From Amycolatopsis regifaucium (GTDB lineage Bacteria > Actinomycetota > Actinomycetes > Mycobacteriales > Pseudonocardiaceae), in NCBI RefSeq assembly GCF_001613935.1, contig NZ_LQCI01000003.1, positions 186,001-250,000 of the forward strand: a stretch of DNA of 64,000 bases, read 5' to 3'. Positions within the stretch are counted from its first letter, which is position 1. The number at the start of each line of letters is the position of its first letter. A program made the position numbers and the translations under genes. Under the pieces are notes generated by a model. It searched no databases. It was not told where the DNA came from and saw only the letters and a list, made by a program, of their open reading frames with translations. Positions 1-8,175 of the stretch are shown here, piece after piece.

Positions 1-613
<613 letters not shown>

Positions 614-716
614 TCAGGTCGGGACGGACCTGCTGACAGTTGGTGTCGCGTGTCCGGCATGTGGGAGCGACGAACTCGTTTCCGCCCCGTCCCGCCGCCG
701 GGTAGCTTCTCGCCTC

Positions 717-1034
717 ATGGCGACAGTGCATGAGCGTTTCCCCCTGCCTCCCGAAGCGTTGTGGCAGGCCCTTCCGAACGGGGTCACGGCGGTCAAGGGG
801 AAGAACCCCTACTACGACGCGGCCGCCGGCTACGTCACCTTCTCCACCAGCATGGGCCTGTTCAGCTACGGGCAGACCGTCACGGTGAAGGTCGAGCGGA
901 CGTCCGAGGGCTCCGGGCTGGCGATCCAGACGAGCTTGAAGTTCGGTTTCGTCGACTGGGGTGAGGGCAAGCGCATCGCCCGCAAGTTCATCGCCGCCGT
1001 CGGAGCCGCCGTTGGGCACACTCCGGCCGTCTGA
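717..1034 (+). CDS. Small conserved-looking protein of unknown function
   Basis: 105 residues, start ATG 717 chosen because it begins the compact frame with MATVHERFPLPP and the in-frame upstream extension overlaps the divergent serC start. No signal peptide or membrane segment. The sequence is mixed alpha/beta in character (beta-like YVTFSTSMGLFSYGQTVTVKVE, then a C-terminal helix), loosely like a single-domain SRPBCC or similar fold, but I do not recognise a family motif. Its TGA overlaps the ATG of the next gene by one base (TGATG), so the two are probably translated together and may act together. Confidence 0.7.
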   Translation: MATVHERFPLPPEALWQALPNGVTAVKGKNPYYDAAAGYVTFSTSMGLFSYGQTVTVKVERTSEGSGLAIQTSLKFGFVDWGEGKRIARKFIAAVGAAVGHTPAV

Positions 1035-1543
1035 TGCCCGATCCGTGGGGCCCGCGATGGGGCTTTCTGTTCCTGTACTTCCTCGCGTTCGCCGGTCACT
1101 GGATCTTCCGCGACTGGGACGACACGGCCACCATCGGCGCGATCGTCGGTTTCGTGGCGACGCTCGTGCTCGTCTTCGTCCCAGGCCTGCCGCACTGGGT
1201 GCACGGCGACCTCCCGGGCGAAACGTCCTCACCGAGGTTCCGCCAATGGTGGTCGGCGCTGCGGTTCACGATCCGGCGCCGTGAAGGCGTTCTCGACGTC
1301 GTGCTCGGCCCCTGGTCGTGGATCACCGCCACGCTGGAACCCGGCGCGGACACCGCTCGCGGCTGGGCCGTCCTCGACGGGCACCCGGCGAAGTTCGTCA
1401 TCGAGAACTGCCCTGGCGAACTCGCCGAGTCGCTGCGCGAACACCGCCGGATGTGGGTCGTCGGCGACGCTCACTACGGCGATGTCCTGGTGTGTGGCGA
1501 CGGCGGCCGTGAGTTCACGACCGCCGCCATCCGGTTTCGCTAG
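1034..1543 (+). CDS. Two-helix membrane protein of unknown function
   Basis: 169 residues. Two hydrophobic helices lie at about residues 9-25 and 34-53, followed by a soluble domain of about 110 residues that would face the cytoplasm or cell exterior depending on orientation. The soluble part contains FTIRRREGVLDVVLGPWSWITATLEPG and no catalytic motif I know. The start overlaps the stop of the preceding gene (TGATG), a sign of coupling. The stop TAG is shared with the convergent serine hydrolase gene through a CTAG at 1540-1543. No function is assigned. Confidence 0.7.
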   Translation: MPDPWGPRWGFLFLYFLAFAGHWIFRDWDDTATIGAIVGFVATLVLVFVPGLPHWVHGDLPGETSSPRFRQWWSALRFTIRRREGVLDVVLGPWSWITATLEPGADTARGWAVLDGHPAKFVIENCPGELAESLREHRRMWVVGDAHYGDVLVCGDGGREFTTAAIRFR

Positions 1544-2895
1544 CGCCAGCCTTCGGGGTCGACGCCGCCCGGGATGGGCGCGGCCGGGTCGAACGGCGTG
1601 CGCGAGAAGATGAACGTCACGAGGTCGAGGTGGTTCGGCTTGCCGTCCGAATCCCGCCCGACCTTCAGCGTTTCGCCGGCGTAGTACCCGTCGAGGCCGA
1701 TCCAGACGTCGTCACCGAGCGGGGTGAACCGCGACGCGCGGCCGGGGCCGTCGGTCGGCGCGAGCGAGAACAGGCCGTCCGGGAGCAGCCGCAGGTGGTA
1801 CGGCGTCGGCCCCCAGTGCCACAGCCCGGTCAGCTCCAGCAGCTTCGGGTCCACAGTGGACGGCTGCCATTCCGCGGGCATCGCCGGTTCGTGCTGTTCG
1901 GTCAGCGTCATCAGGTCGAGGCACAGCTGCGTGATGCCGACACCGGCCGTCGAGTTCGTCAGCACCAGCGCGCCGATCCCGGCGTCGGCGTCGATCAACG
2001 AGCAGGCGAGGAAGCCCGGCATCGACCCGGTGTGCCCGGCCAGCCGCCTGCCCTGCGTGCGGACCAGCATGACGCCGAGGCCGAACCCGGTCGTCCAGGT
2101 GTCGGCGTCGTCCACGGTGACCATTTCGCGCATCTCCGCGACGGTCTCTTCGCTCAGCACACCGCCGGTATGGCCGCCGAGGAACGCCGTCCAGCGGGCG
2201 AGGTCGGTGACCGTAGACCACAGCTGGCCGGCGGGGGCCATCGCGCCCGCGTCCGGTGAGGGTTCCGGCATCAGGACGTCGGCGAAGGGGTGCACGGCGA
2301 ACCCGCTCGCGTGCGCGCCTTCGGGGTGCGGAGCGGTCCGGTTCATGCCGAGCGGGCCGAGGATCTCGGCGCGGACGACGTCGAGCCACGACTTCCCGCG
2401 GTGCCGGGCCACCAGCTCGCCGAGCACGCCGTACCCGACGTTGCTGTAGTGGAACCGGCTGCCGGGACGGTGCCGCGTCGCGCCGTCTTCGAGGCTCGCG
2501 ACCAGCGCGTTCCAGTCGGCGCCCACCGTGCGCTCCCACCAGGAACCGGGCGATTCCGCGGTCAGGCCCGAGGTGTGCGAGAGCAGCTGCGCGATGGTCG
2601 CCGCGCCGAACGCGGTACCGGGGAGGTGCTGTTCGAGCGGGTCGTTGAGGTCGAGCTTGCCTTCGTCTCGAAGGCGCATGACGGCCGTCGCGACGAGTGT
2701 CTTCGTGATCGACCCGAGCCGGTACTGCGTGTCGTTGTCCGGTGTCTCGCCGTCGACGCGGCCACGCGCTCCTGACCAGGCGATTTCACCGTCGCGGACG
2801 ACGGCGGCGACGAGGGAAGGGGCGCGGCACGAGGATTGCTCGTGCGCGAGGCGGCGAAGCAGCGCCAGTTCGGTCGTGGCAAGCATGGGCTGCAT
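1540..2895 (-). CDS. Serine hydrolase, class C beta-lactamase/esterase family
   Basis: 451 residues from ATG 2895 (a second ATG at 2886 is equally usable). The family has penicillin-binding-protein fold and includes esterases, D-aminopeptidases and class C beta-lactamases. Catalytic signatures are visible: SxxK as SITK in LGSITKTLVATAVMR near residue 62, YxN as YSN in FHYSNVGYGVLGE near residue 150, and HTG in LAGHTGSMPG near residue 285. A C-terminal lipocalin-like extension of about 110 residues follows. No signal peptide is seen, so a cytoplasmic esterase is more likely than a true beta-lactamase. It starts 5 bases after the response regulator stop, so it is the last gene of the exporter/two-component operon. 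The substrate cannot be told. Confidence 0.85.
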   Translation of the reverse strand: MQPMLATTELALLRRLAHEQSSCRAPSLVAAVVRDGEIAWSGARGRVDGETPDNDTQYRLGSITKTLVATAVMRLRDEGKLDLNDPLEQHLPGTAFGAATIAQLLSHTSGLTAESPGSWWERTVGADWNALVASLEDGATRHRPGSRFHYSNVGYGVLGELVARHRGKSWLDVVRAEILGPLGMNRTAPHPEGAHASGFAVHPFADVLMPEPSPDAGAMAPAGQLWSTVTDLARWTAFLGGHTGGVLSEETVAEMREMVTVDDADTWTTGFGLGVMLVRTQGRRLAGHTGSMPGFLACSLIDADAGIGALVLTNSTAGVGITQLCLDLMTLTEQHEPAMPAEWQPSTVDPKLLELTGLWHWGPTPYHLRLLPDGLFSLAPTDGPGRASRFTPLGDDVWIGLDGYYAGETLKVGRDSDGKPNHLDLVTFIFSRTPFDPAAPIPGGVDPEGWR

Positions 2896-2900
2896 TCTGC

Positions 2901-3521
2901 CTACCCGAGCAGGCCCAGCCGCATCGCGGTGGTCACGGCGGCCGTCCGGTCCGAAACGTCCAGTTTCCCGAACACCCGCAACAGGTGGGTCTTGACCGTC
3001 GCCTCGCTGATGTGGAGCGCCCGCCCGATGTCGGCGTTCGTGTCACCCTGCGCGACCAGCCGCAGGACCTCGATCTCACGCGCCGACAACGGCGACGACG
3101 TCGGATTGCGAACCCGGTTCACCAGCTTCCCGGCTACCGAAGGCGCCAGGACCGTCTCGCCGCGCGACGCCGCCCGGATCGCTCCGGCGAGCTCCGTGCG
3201 CGAGGCGTCTTTCAGCAGGTAGCCGGAGGCGCCCGCTTCGACCGCGCGCAGGATGTCCGCGTCCGTCTCGTACGTGGTGAGCACGACGACCCGCTGTTCC
3301 GGGCGGTCGGCGAGGATCTTCCGGGTCGCTCCGACGCCGTCGAGACCGGGCATGCGCAGGTCCATCAGGATCACGTCCGGCTGCTTGACCCGGCTCAGCG
3401 CCACGGCTTCGTCGCCGGAGCCCGCTTCGCCGATGACGCTCAGATCCGGTTCGGCCTCCAGCATGCCGCGCAGGCCTTCTCGCACCACCGGGTGATCGTC
3501 GACCAGCATGATCGTGATCAC
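2901..3521 (-). CDS. NarL/LuxR-family response regulator
   Basis: 206 residues from a GTG at 3521 that overlaps the kinase stop by 4 nt (GTGA). Receiver domain at 1-120: acidic pocket DD in MLVDDHP, phospho-acceptor Asp in VILMDLRMPG, Thr in VVLTTYE and Lys in YLLKDAS. A LuxR-type helix-turn-helix follows at about 140-205 with LSAREIEVLRLVAQG and ADIGRALHISEATVKTHL. The partner is the histidine kinase just upstream; the pair most likely controls its own operon, that is the ABC exporter (4675-6335) and the serine hydrolase (1540-2895). The order exporter-kinase-regulator is common for drug or envelope-stress sensing in actinobacteria. Confidence 0.93.
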   Translation of the reverse strand: MITIMLVDDHPVVREGLRGMLEAEPDLSVIGEAGSGDEAVALSRVKQPDVILMDLRMPGLDGVGATRKILADRPEQRVVVLTTYETDADILRAVEAGASGYLLKDASRTELAGAIRAASRGETVLAPSVAGKLVNRVRNPTSSPLSAREIEVLRLVAQGDTNADIGRALHISEATVKTHLLRVFGKLDVSDRTAAVTTAMRLGLLG

Positions 3522-4678
3522 GCGGGCACCTCCAGTTCCAGCGTCGTCCCCGCCCCGGGGCCGCTCTCCACCTTCACCCTGCCACCGACCTGATTTGCCC
3601 TCGTCCGCATCCCCGCCAGACCGAAGCCGCCGGTGGGCTCGGCGGGGTCGAACCCAATGCCGTCGTCGGTCACCCCGAGCCGCACACCTCCGTCCATAGC
3701 GGACAGACGAAGCGAAACCCGGGTGGCGCGGGAATGCTTGCGGATATTGCTCAACGCCTCCTGCGCCCCTCGCAGCACGACGACCTCGGTGGCCATCGGC
3801 AGCGACGGCAACGGACCCTTGATCGCGATCGCCGCTTCGATCCCGGCCTCCTCGGTCAGCCGCTCGACCTGACGGCGCAAGGCTTCCTCCAGCGAAGCGG
3901 CGGCGAGTGCCGACGGCACCTGTGCCGCGACCATCGCCCGCGCCTCCGCCAGGTTCTCCCGCGCCGTCCGCGCGGCCAGTTCCAGATGGCGCCGGGCCGC
4001 CTTCGGATCGGTGTCCATTTCGGACTCGATGGCCTGGGTGAGCGTGACGATGCTGGTGAAGCCCTGCGCGAGCGTGTCGTGGATCTCGCGGGCCATCCGC
4101 TCGCGTTCGGCGGCCATGCCCGCCTCTCGCGAGAGCCGGGAAACCTCCGCCTGGCTGGCTTCCAGCTGTTCGATCAGCGCGGCGCGGGCCTTGCTCTGGT
4201 CGATGATCTGGCTCGTGTAGCGCCCGGCCAGCAGGCTGAAGACGATCAAGATCGCGGTCATCGGCAGCAGGATGCGCAAGGACGGCTGATCGAACCCGCC
4301 CCGGATGATCGAGGCCGCCGGGCCCATCAGCACCGCGGCCGTGGTGAGGATCGACGCCGTCTTCGTCGTCAGCGTCATGTACAGCACCGGGCAGATGAGG
4401 AACAGGATGAAACTCGAGGTGGTGCTGGCGAGGCTGGCGCCTGCCAGGAAGAGCATCATGACCCCGACGAACAGCCACGGCGTGTACTCGTAGTCCGGGC
4501 CTTTGATGAGGCGGCGTCCCCGGACCAGGTAGGTGACGCCGACCCCGGTCAGGCACAGGATCGCGACCGTTTTGTCCGTGGTCGTCCCGCCTTCCAGGAG
4601 CACCAAGGCCGTCGTGGCCGCGAAGGTGATCCCGAAAAGGACCTCCCAGAGCCAGAAGAACCGCTCCCAGGCGTTCAT
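3518..4678 (-). CDS. NarL-system sensor histidine kinase
   Basis: 386 residues, ATG 4678 overlapping the permease stop by ATGA. The first 160 residues hold about five or six membrane helices with almost no extracellular loops, so it probably senses within or near the membrane. The HisKA_3 dimerisation helix carries the phospho-accepting His in MAREIHDTLAQGFTSIV at about residue 200. The ATPase domain shows the N box QEALSNIRKHSRA, G1 DDGIGFD and G2 GFGLAGM. It is translationally coupled to the transporter before it and to the response regulator after it. The small membrane-embedded sensor resembles intramembrane-sensing kinases (DesK/LiaS-like), which often respond through their partner transporter. 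Confidence 0.92.
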   Translation of the reverse strand: MNAWERFFWLWEVLFGITFAATTALVLLEGGTTTDKTVAILCLTGVGVTYLVRGRRLIKGPDYEYTPWLFVGVMMLFLAGASLASTTSSFILFLICPVLYMTLTTKTASILTTAAVLMGPAASIIRGGFDQPSLRILLPMTAILIVFSLLAGRYTSQIIDQSKARAALIEQLEASQAEVSRLSREAGMAAERERMAREIHDTLAQGFTSIVTLTQAIESEMDTDPKAARRHLELAARTARENLAEARAMVAAQVPSALAAASLEEALRRQVERLTEEAGIEAAIAIKGPLPSLPMATEVVVLRGAQEALSNIRKHSRATRVSLRLSAMDGGVRLGVTDDGIGFDPAEPTGGFGLAGMRTRANQVGGRVKVESGPGAGTTLELEVPA

Positions 4679-5499
4679 TTGCCTTCGTTCGACCAGCGGA
4701 ACGTCAATTTCGCCAGCAGCAGTCCCGCCACACACCACGCCCCCAGTACCAGAGCCACCATCGGAAGTTCCCATGTTCCTGCCATTTCCTGTGTCGCCGC
4801 CTCGGCCGGCAGGAACACCGAGCGGAAGCCCTGGCAGATCCACTTCACCGGGAAGAACGAAGCGATGTCGACCATAACCTTCGGCAGATCGGTGATCGGC
4901 GTGACGAACACCCCGGAGATGAACTGCAGCGCGATGTAGATCAGGTTGGTCACCGCGACCGCGCCGCTGACCGATCTGGTCACCGAGCTGAGTGCGATGC
5001 CCAAGAGCGTGCAGCTGGTGATGCCGAGCAGGAAGACCCACAGCGCGGTCAGCAGCTTCGCCGGTTCGGTCGGCAGTTCCAGATCGAAGAGCAGGCTGCC
5101 GACGATCGACATCAGCACGACCTGCGCGACGCTCGAAACACCGACGAGGATGATCTTGCCGATGAAGTAGGACGCGGCGGGCATCGGCGTCCCGCGCAGC
5201 CGCTTGAGCGCTCCGGCTTCGCGGTCGGCGGCGAGCCCGATGCCGATACTGGTGAACGACGTCGAGACGATGCCCGAACCGATCATGCCCGCGGCCAGCA
5301 CCTGGCCGGTGGTGATCGCCATGCCCGGCATCGAGGTGTTGAGCATCGAGCCGAGCAGGATCATCAACAGGGACGGGAAGGCGAAGGTGAAGATCACCTG
5401 TTCCCGGATGCGGAAGAACTGACGGAGTTCGGCGGCGCCCCGGATGAGGCCGAGCGAGACGGTGCCGGGGAGTTTGCCCGGGTGGGTCAGCGTGGTCAT
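4675..5499 (-). CDS. ABC-2 type exporter permease
   Basis: 274 residues with six predicted membrane helices and the ABC-2 family pattern GIGLAADREAGALKRLRGTPMP between helices 2 and 3, typical of DrrB/NodJ-type drug and lipid exporters. ATG 5499 overlaps the ATPase stop by ATGA. It pairs with the ATPase at 5496-6335 to form an export pump in the cell membrane. The tight coupling to a histidine kinase suggests the pump is induced by its substrate or by envelope stress. The substrate is unknown. Confidence 0.9.
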   Translation of the reverse strand: MTTLTHPGKLPGTVSLGLIRGAAELRQFFRIREQVIFTFAFPSLLMILLGSMLNTSMPGMAITTGQVLAAGMIGSGIVSTSFTSIGIGLAADREAGALKRLRGTPMPAASYFIGKIILVGVSSVAQVVLMSIVGSLLFDLELPTEPAKLLTALWVFLLGITSCTLLGIALSSVTRSVSGAVAVTNLIYIALQFISGVFVTPITDLPKVMVDIASFFPVKWICQGFRSVFLPAEAATQEMAGTWELPMVALVLGAWCVAGLLLAKLTFRWSNEGK

Positions 5500-6335
5500 C
5501 GGGCTTCTCCGATCAGGTCGAGGTAGGTCTCTTCGAGTGTGGGCCGGTGGACGGTCAGCTCCGACGGCTCGCGGCCGTCGGCGGACAGCTCGCGGATGAG
5601 CTTGGCCGGGTAATGGGTGCGCTCCTGGTGACTGCCGCGTTCGTCGGCCCAGCGGACAGTGGCCTCCGCGGTCGAACGGCCGCCCAGCGTCTGCGGTGTC
5701 CCCTCGGCGACGATCCGGCCGCGCGCGATCACCGCGACGCGGTCGGCGAGTGCCTCGGCCTCGTCGAGGTAGTGGGTGGTGAGCAGGATCGTGGTGCCTT
5801 CGTAGGCGAGGCTCTGGATCAGGGCCCAGAACTGACGCCGGGCTTCGGGATCGAACCCGGTCGTGGGCTCGTCGAGGAACACCAGCTCGGGGCGCCCGAT
5901 GATCCCCAGCGCGACGTCCACCCGGCGCCGCTGTCCGCCCGAAAGGTTCTTGACCCGGGCGCCCGCCTTCTCGGCGAGTCCGACCTTCTCGATGACTTCG
6001 TCGGCGTCGCGCGGATTCGGGTAGTAGCGGGCGAAGTGCCGGATGGTCTCGGCGACGGTGAGCTCGGCGGCGTCGTTGGCCGTCTGCAGCACGATCCCGA
6101 GCTTCGCGCGCCAAGCCCGGCCGGCCGTGCCGGGATCCTCGCCGAGGACGTCGACCTCGCCGGAGGTCCGCTTACGGTGTCCCTCGAGGATTTCGACCGT
6201 CGTCGTCTTGCCGGCGCCGTTGGGGCCGAGCAACGCGAACACCTCGCCCTGCTCGATGTCGAGATCGATGCCTTCGACGGCCAGGTGACCCGGGTACTCC
6301 TTGCGCAACCCGCGCACCTTCACTGCGGTTTTCAT
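5496..6335 (-). CDS. ABC exporter ATPase, DrrA-like
   Basis: 279 residues from ATG 6335 (MKTAVKVRGLRKEY); longer frames read through the palindromic repeat upstream and are not credible. Walker A GPNGAGKTTT near residue 40, Q loop VLQTAND, signature LSGGQRRR near 140, Walker B LVFLDEPTTGFD and the switch His in LLTTHYLDEAE. The C-terminal 60 residues are the accessory region seen in daunorubicin-type exporters. It is the first gene of a five-gene operon (ATPase, permease, kinase, regulator, serine hydrolase) on the minus strand. The promoter must lie in 6336-6440, between the start and the palindrome. Confidence 0.92.
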   Translation of the reverse strand: MKTAVKVRGLRKEYPGHLAVEGIDLDIEQGEVFALLGPNGAGKTTTVEILEGHRKRTSGEVDVLGEDPGTAGRAWRAKLGIVLQTANDAAELTVAETIRHFARYYPNPRDADEVIEKVGLAEKAGARVKNLSGGQRRRVDVALGIIGRPELVFLDEPTTGFDPEARRQFWALIQSLAYEGTTILLTTHYLDEAEALADRVAVIARGRIVAEGTPQTLGGRSTAEATVRWADERGSHQERTHYPAKLIRELSADGREPSELTVHRPTLEETYLDLIGEAR

Positions 6336-6440
6336 ACGTTGATGGTGCTTCGGCGACCCCCTTCGCCGGGACGTCCGCAGGACTGAACCCGGCTGTCCAC
6401 CGTTCGATGGACACCGGTGTCGTCCCCGACCCGCTGTCAC

Positions 6441-6510
6441 CCCCGCATTTCGTCCTCTAAATGCGGTAGTTGCGTGTGCAAGTACCGCATTTAGAGGACG
6501 AAATGCGGGG
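6441..6510. repeat. REPIN-like nested palindrome, full copy 1
   Basis: A 70-bp near-perfect inverted repeat between the divergent ABC operon and the DUF559 gene. Each half is itself a hairpin: CCGCATTT and AAATGCGG with an 8-nt loop (6443-6466, loop CGTCCTCT; 6485-6508, loop AGAGGACG). The halves also pair with each other, with a 4-nt GTGT at the centre and one mismatch in the inner stem. Related copies lie at 7485, 19785, 51781, 58808 and 61244. Confidence 0.9.
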
Positions 6511-6600
6511 TTGTGCACAGGGATGAGGCGTTGTGGACAGGTGCCGAGAAGATGATCTTGAAAGCCGGGTGGTGACGTCGACGGATGTCATCGTCGGTTC

Positions 6601-7494
6601 GTGTCAAGAAACCACTACGCGACGGCCTGCGAGTTCTCCGGCCCCTTTCGCGGCAGCCATGCCGTCAGCGAAGGAGACCTCACCCGTGCCCAGCTCCGTT
6701 CGGGGCCTTACAACCGGCTCTTCCAGGACGTCTATGTCCCGATAGGGATCCCTCCGGATCATGAGCTGCGGTGCAAGGGCGCGCTCCTCGTCGCGCCCGA
6801 AGGCGCGGTGCTGACCGGGTGCTCGGCCGCGACGGTGCGCGGATTCCCGTTCTCACTCGAAAGCGATCCCGTGGAGTTCGTCGTGCCCGAACAGAAAGGC
6901 TTCCACAGCCTGAGCGGAACGCGTCTCCGCCGGACCAGGCTTCTCGGCCAGGATTTCGAGCCGTGGCGAGACGGCCTGATCGCCACCCCGCTGCGCATGA
7001 CGCTGGACATCCTCACCGACACGCGGCTCCGCCGGTCGTTTCCCCGCGTCGTCGGGTTGCTGGACGTCTTGCTCCACGCGGGATTCGTCGAGCGCGACGA
7101 GCTGGAGGCGTACCTGGCACCTCGTCGTGACAACGGCATCGTCCGGGCACGTGAGGCCTTGGCGTTCTCGGACGGGCGAGCGGAGTCCATCCCCGAGTCG
7201 GAGGTCAGAGTATGGCTGAGACGCAACGACATAGCGGCGGAGCCTCAGGTGGAGGTCTATCGCGGAACACAGTTCCTCGGCAGGCTCGATCTGGCGGTCC
7301 GTGAGGCCAAACTCGCCATCGAGTACGACGGTGCGTGGCATCTCGAAGGCGACCAGCCGCGTCTGGACGCGCACCGGCGGGCGTTGATCGAAGCGGAGGG
7401 CTGGGAGTTCGTCGTCATCGCCAAGGAGGAGCTCTACGCCGATCCGCGGGCGATGGTCCGCCGGGTGCGGGCGGCCCTTGACTACCGCATTTAG
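6601..7494 (+). CDS. DUF559 (Vsr-like nuclease fold) protein with AbiEi-like N-terminus
   Basis: 297 residues starting at GTG 6601. The N-terminal 90 residues look like the winged-helix AbiEi-type segment often fused in actinobacteria (LTRAQLRSGPYNRLFQDVYVP). The C-terminal 110 residues match the DUF559 fold, related to very-short-patch-repair endonucleases: ESIPESEVRVWL, then GRLDLAVREAKLAIEYDGAWH and a final beta strand WEFVVIAKEEL. These proteins are abundant in actinobacteria, usually alone, with unproven nuclease activity. The last codons (YRI, stop) lie inside the half-palindrome at 7485-7508, so the repeat supplies the C-terminus. Lower codon bias than neighbours fits an accessory gene. 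Confidence 0.8.
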   Translation: MSRNHYATACEFSGPFRGSHAVSEGDLTRAQLRSGPYNRLFQDVYVPIGIPPDHELRCKGALLVAPEGAVLTGCSAATVRGFPFSLESDPVEFVVPEQKGFHSLSGTRLRRTRLLGQDFEPWRDGLIATPLRMTLDILTDTRLRRSFPRVVGLLDVLLHAGFVERDELEAYLAPRRDNGIVRAREALAFSDGRAESIPESEVRVWLRRNDIAAEPQVEVYRGTQFLGRLDLAVREAKLAIEYDGAWHLEGDQPRLDAHRRALIEAEGWEFVVIAKEELYADPRAMVRRVRAALDYRI

Positions 7495-7508
7495 AGGACT
7501 AAATGCGG
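7485..7508. repeat. Half REPIN-like hairpin ending two convergent genes
   Basis: Stem CCGCATTT (7485-7492) and AAATGCGG (7501-7508) around loop AGAGGACT. The plus-strand stop TAG is at 7492-7494 and the minus-strand stop is read from 7501-7499, so each arm encodes the last codons (RI, stop) of one of the two convergent genes. It probably also serves as their shared terminator. Confidence 0.9.
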
Positions 7509-8098
7509 GAGTTAGCGGGGCTTAGGAGGGTGCGTATGGAGGTTTCGAGAGAGGGCAGGAGAGCGGCCGGATCGGCGGAGGTGAGCATCCGGTTCGCGAA
7601 GCCGTCCGACAGGGCCAGTACGGCGTCGGCCAGGTCGCTCGCCGGCAGATCATCGCGGACATCACCGGCCGCCTGAGCCGCCGAGAGGTACTGGGTCGTG
7701 ATTTCCTGTAGTTCGTCGTAGCCGGTGCGGATGAATTCGGCCCACGACGGCAGGACGGCGCCGCGGGCGGTGAAGGTGTTGATCACGATCACCTCGGCCC
7801 GGCGCTGCTCGTCGAGGGGCATCGCCTCGGTCAGCAGCCGCAGCAACAGGTCCAGCAGATTCCCCGACTGATCGAGGGTCTTCCAGCGCTGTTCCAGGAA
7901 TTCGCTCGTCAGGTCCAGGGCGAAGCGGAGCAGTTCTTCCTTGGTGGAGAAGTATTTCTGCACCGCACCCGCGGAGACGCCGGCTTCCGTGGCGACTGAG
8001 CGAACGCTGACGGCCTCGACGCCTTCGCGCGCGACGATGCGCAAGAGGGCACCGGCGATCTCTCGGCGGCGCTCGGCTCGGTCCACGATCTTCGGCAC
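7499..8098 (-). CDS. TetR-family regulator of the adjacent MFS gene
   Basis: 199 residues. N-terminal helix-turn-helix at about 10-55 (GVEAVSVRSVATEAGVSAGAVQKYF) and an all-helical ligand domain behind it. It faces the MFS transporter gene at 8176 across 77 bp that contain a small palindrome (8148-8159), the standard arrangement of a drug-responsive repressor and its efflux pump. Its last residues and stop codon come from the half-palindrome at 7485-7508. The ligand is unknown. Confidence 0.9.
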   Translation of the reverse strand: MPKIVDRAERRREIAGALLRIVAREGVEAVSVRSVATEAGVSAGAVQKYFSTKEELLRFALDLTSEFLEQRWKTLDQSGNLLDLLLRLLTEAMPLDEQRRAEVIVINTFTARGAVLPSWAEFIRTGYDELQEITTQYLSAAQAAGDVRDDLPASDLADAVLALSDGFANRMLTSADPAALLPSLETSIRTLLSPANSRI

Positions 8099-8147
8099 TG
8101 GCGCATCCTACTTTCGGAGGACTCCTTGCCCGGCTGACGTCTTTAGA

Positions 8148-8159
8148 ATACGTTCGTAT
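8148..8159. promoter_or_regulatory. Candidate TetR operator in divergent promoter
   Basis: ATACG and CGTAT around a TT centre, in the 77-bp gap between the TetR and MFS starts. Partly matching bases continue outward. The position and symmetry fit a TetR-family operator controlling both genes; the binding itself is inferred. Confidence 0.5.
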
Positions 8160-8175
8160 CTTAACGGGGGTAGGG

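Noticed and set aside
2901..4556. 551-residue minus-strand frame covering the histidine kinase
   Set aside because: Only the last 206 codons are real (response regulator); the rest is an out-of-frame shadow of the kinase gene.
6415..6518. N-terminal extension of the exporter ATPase (in-frame to 6518)
   Set aside because: The extra 61 residues are a translation of the palindromic repeat; the same FRPLNAV...FRGRNA-like peptide appears at other repeat copies.
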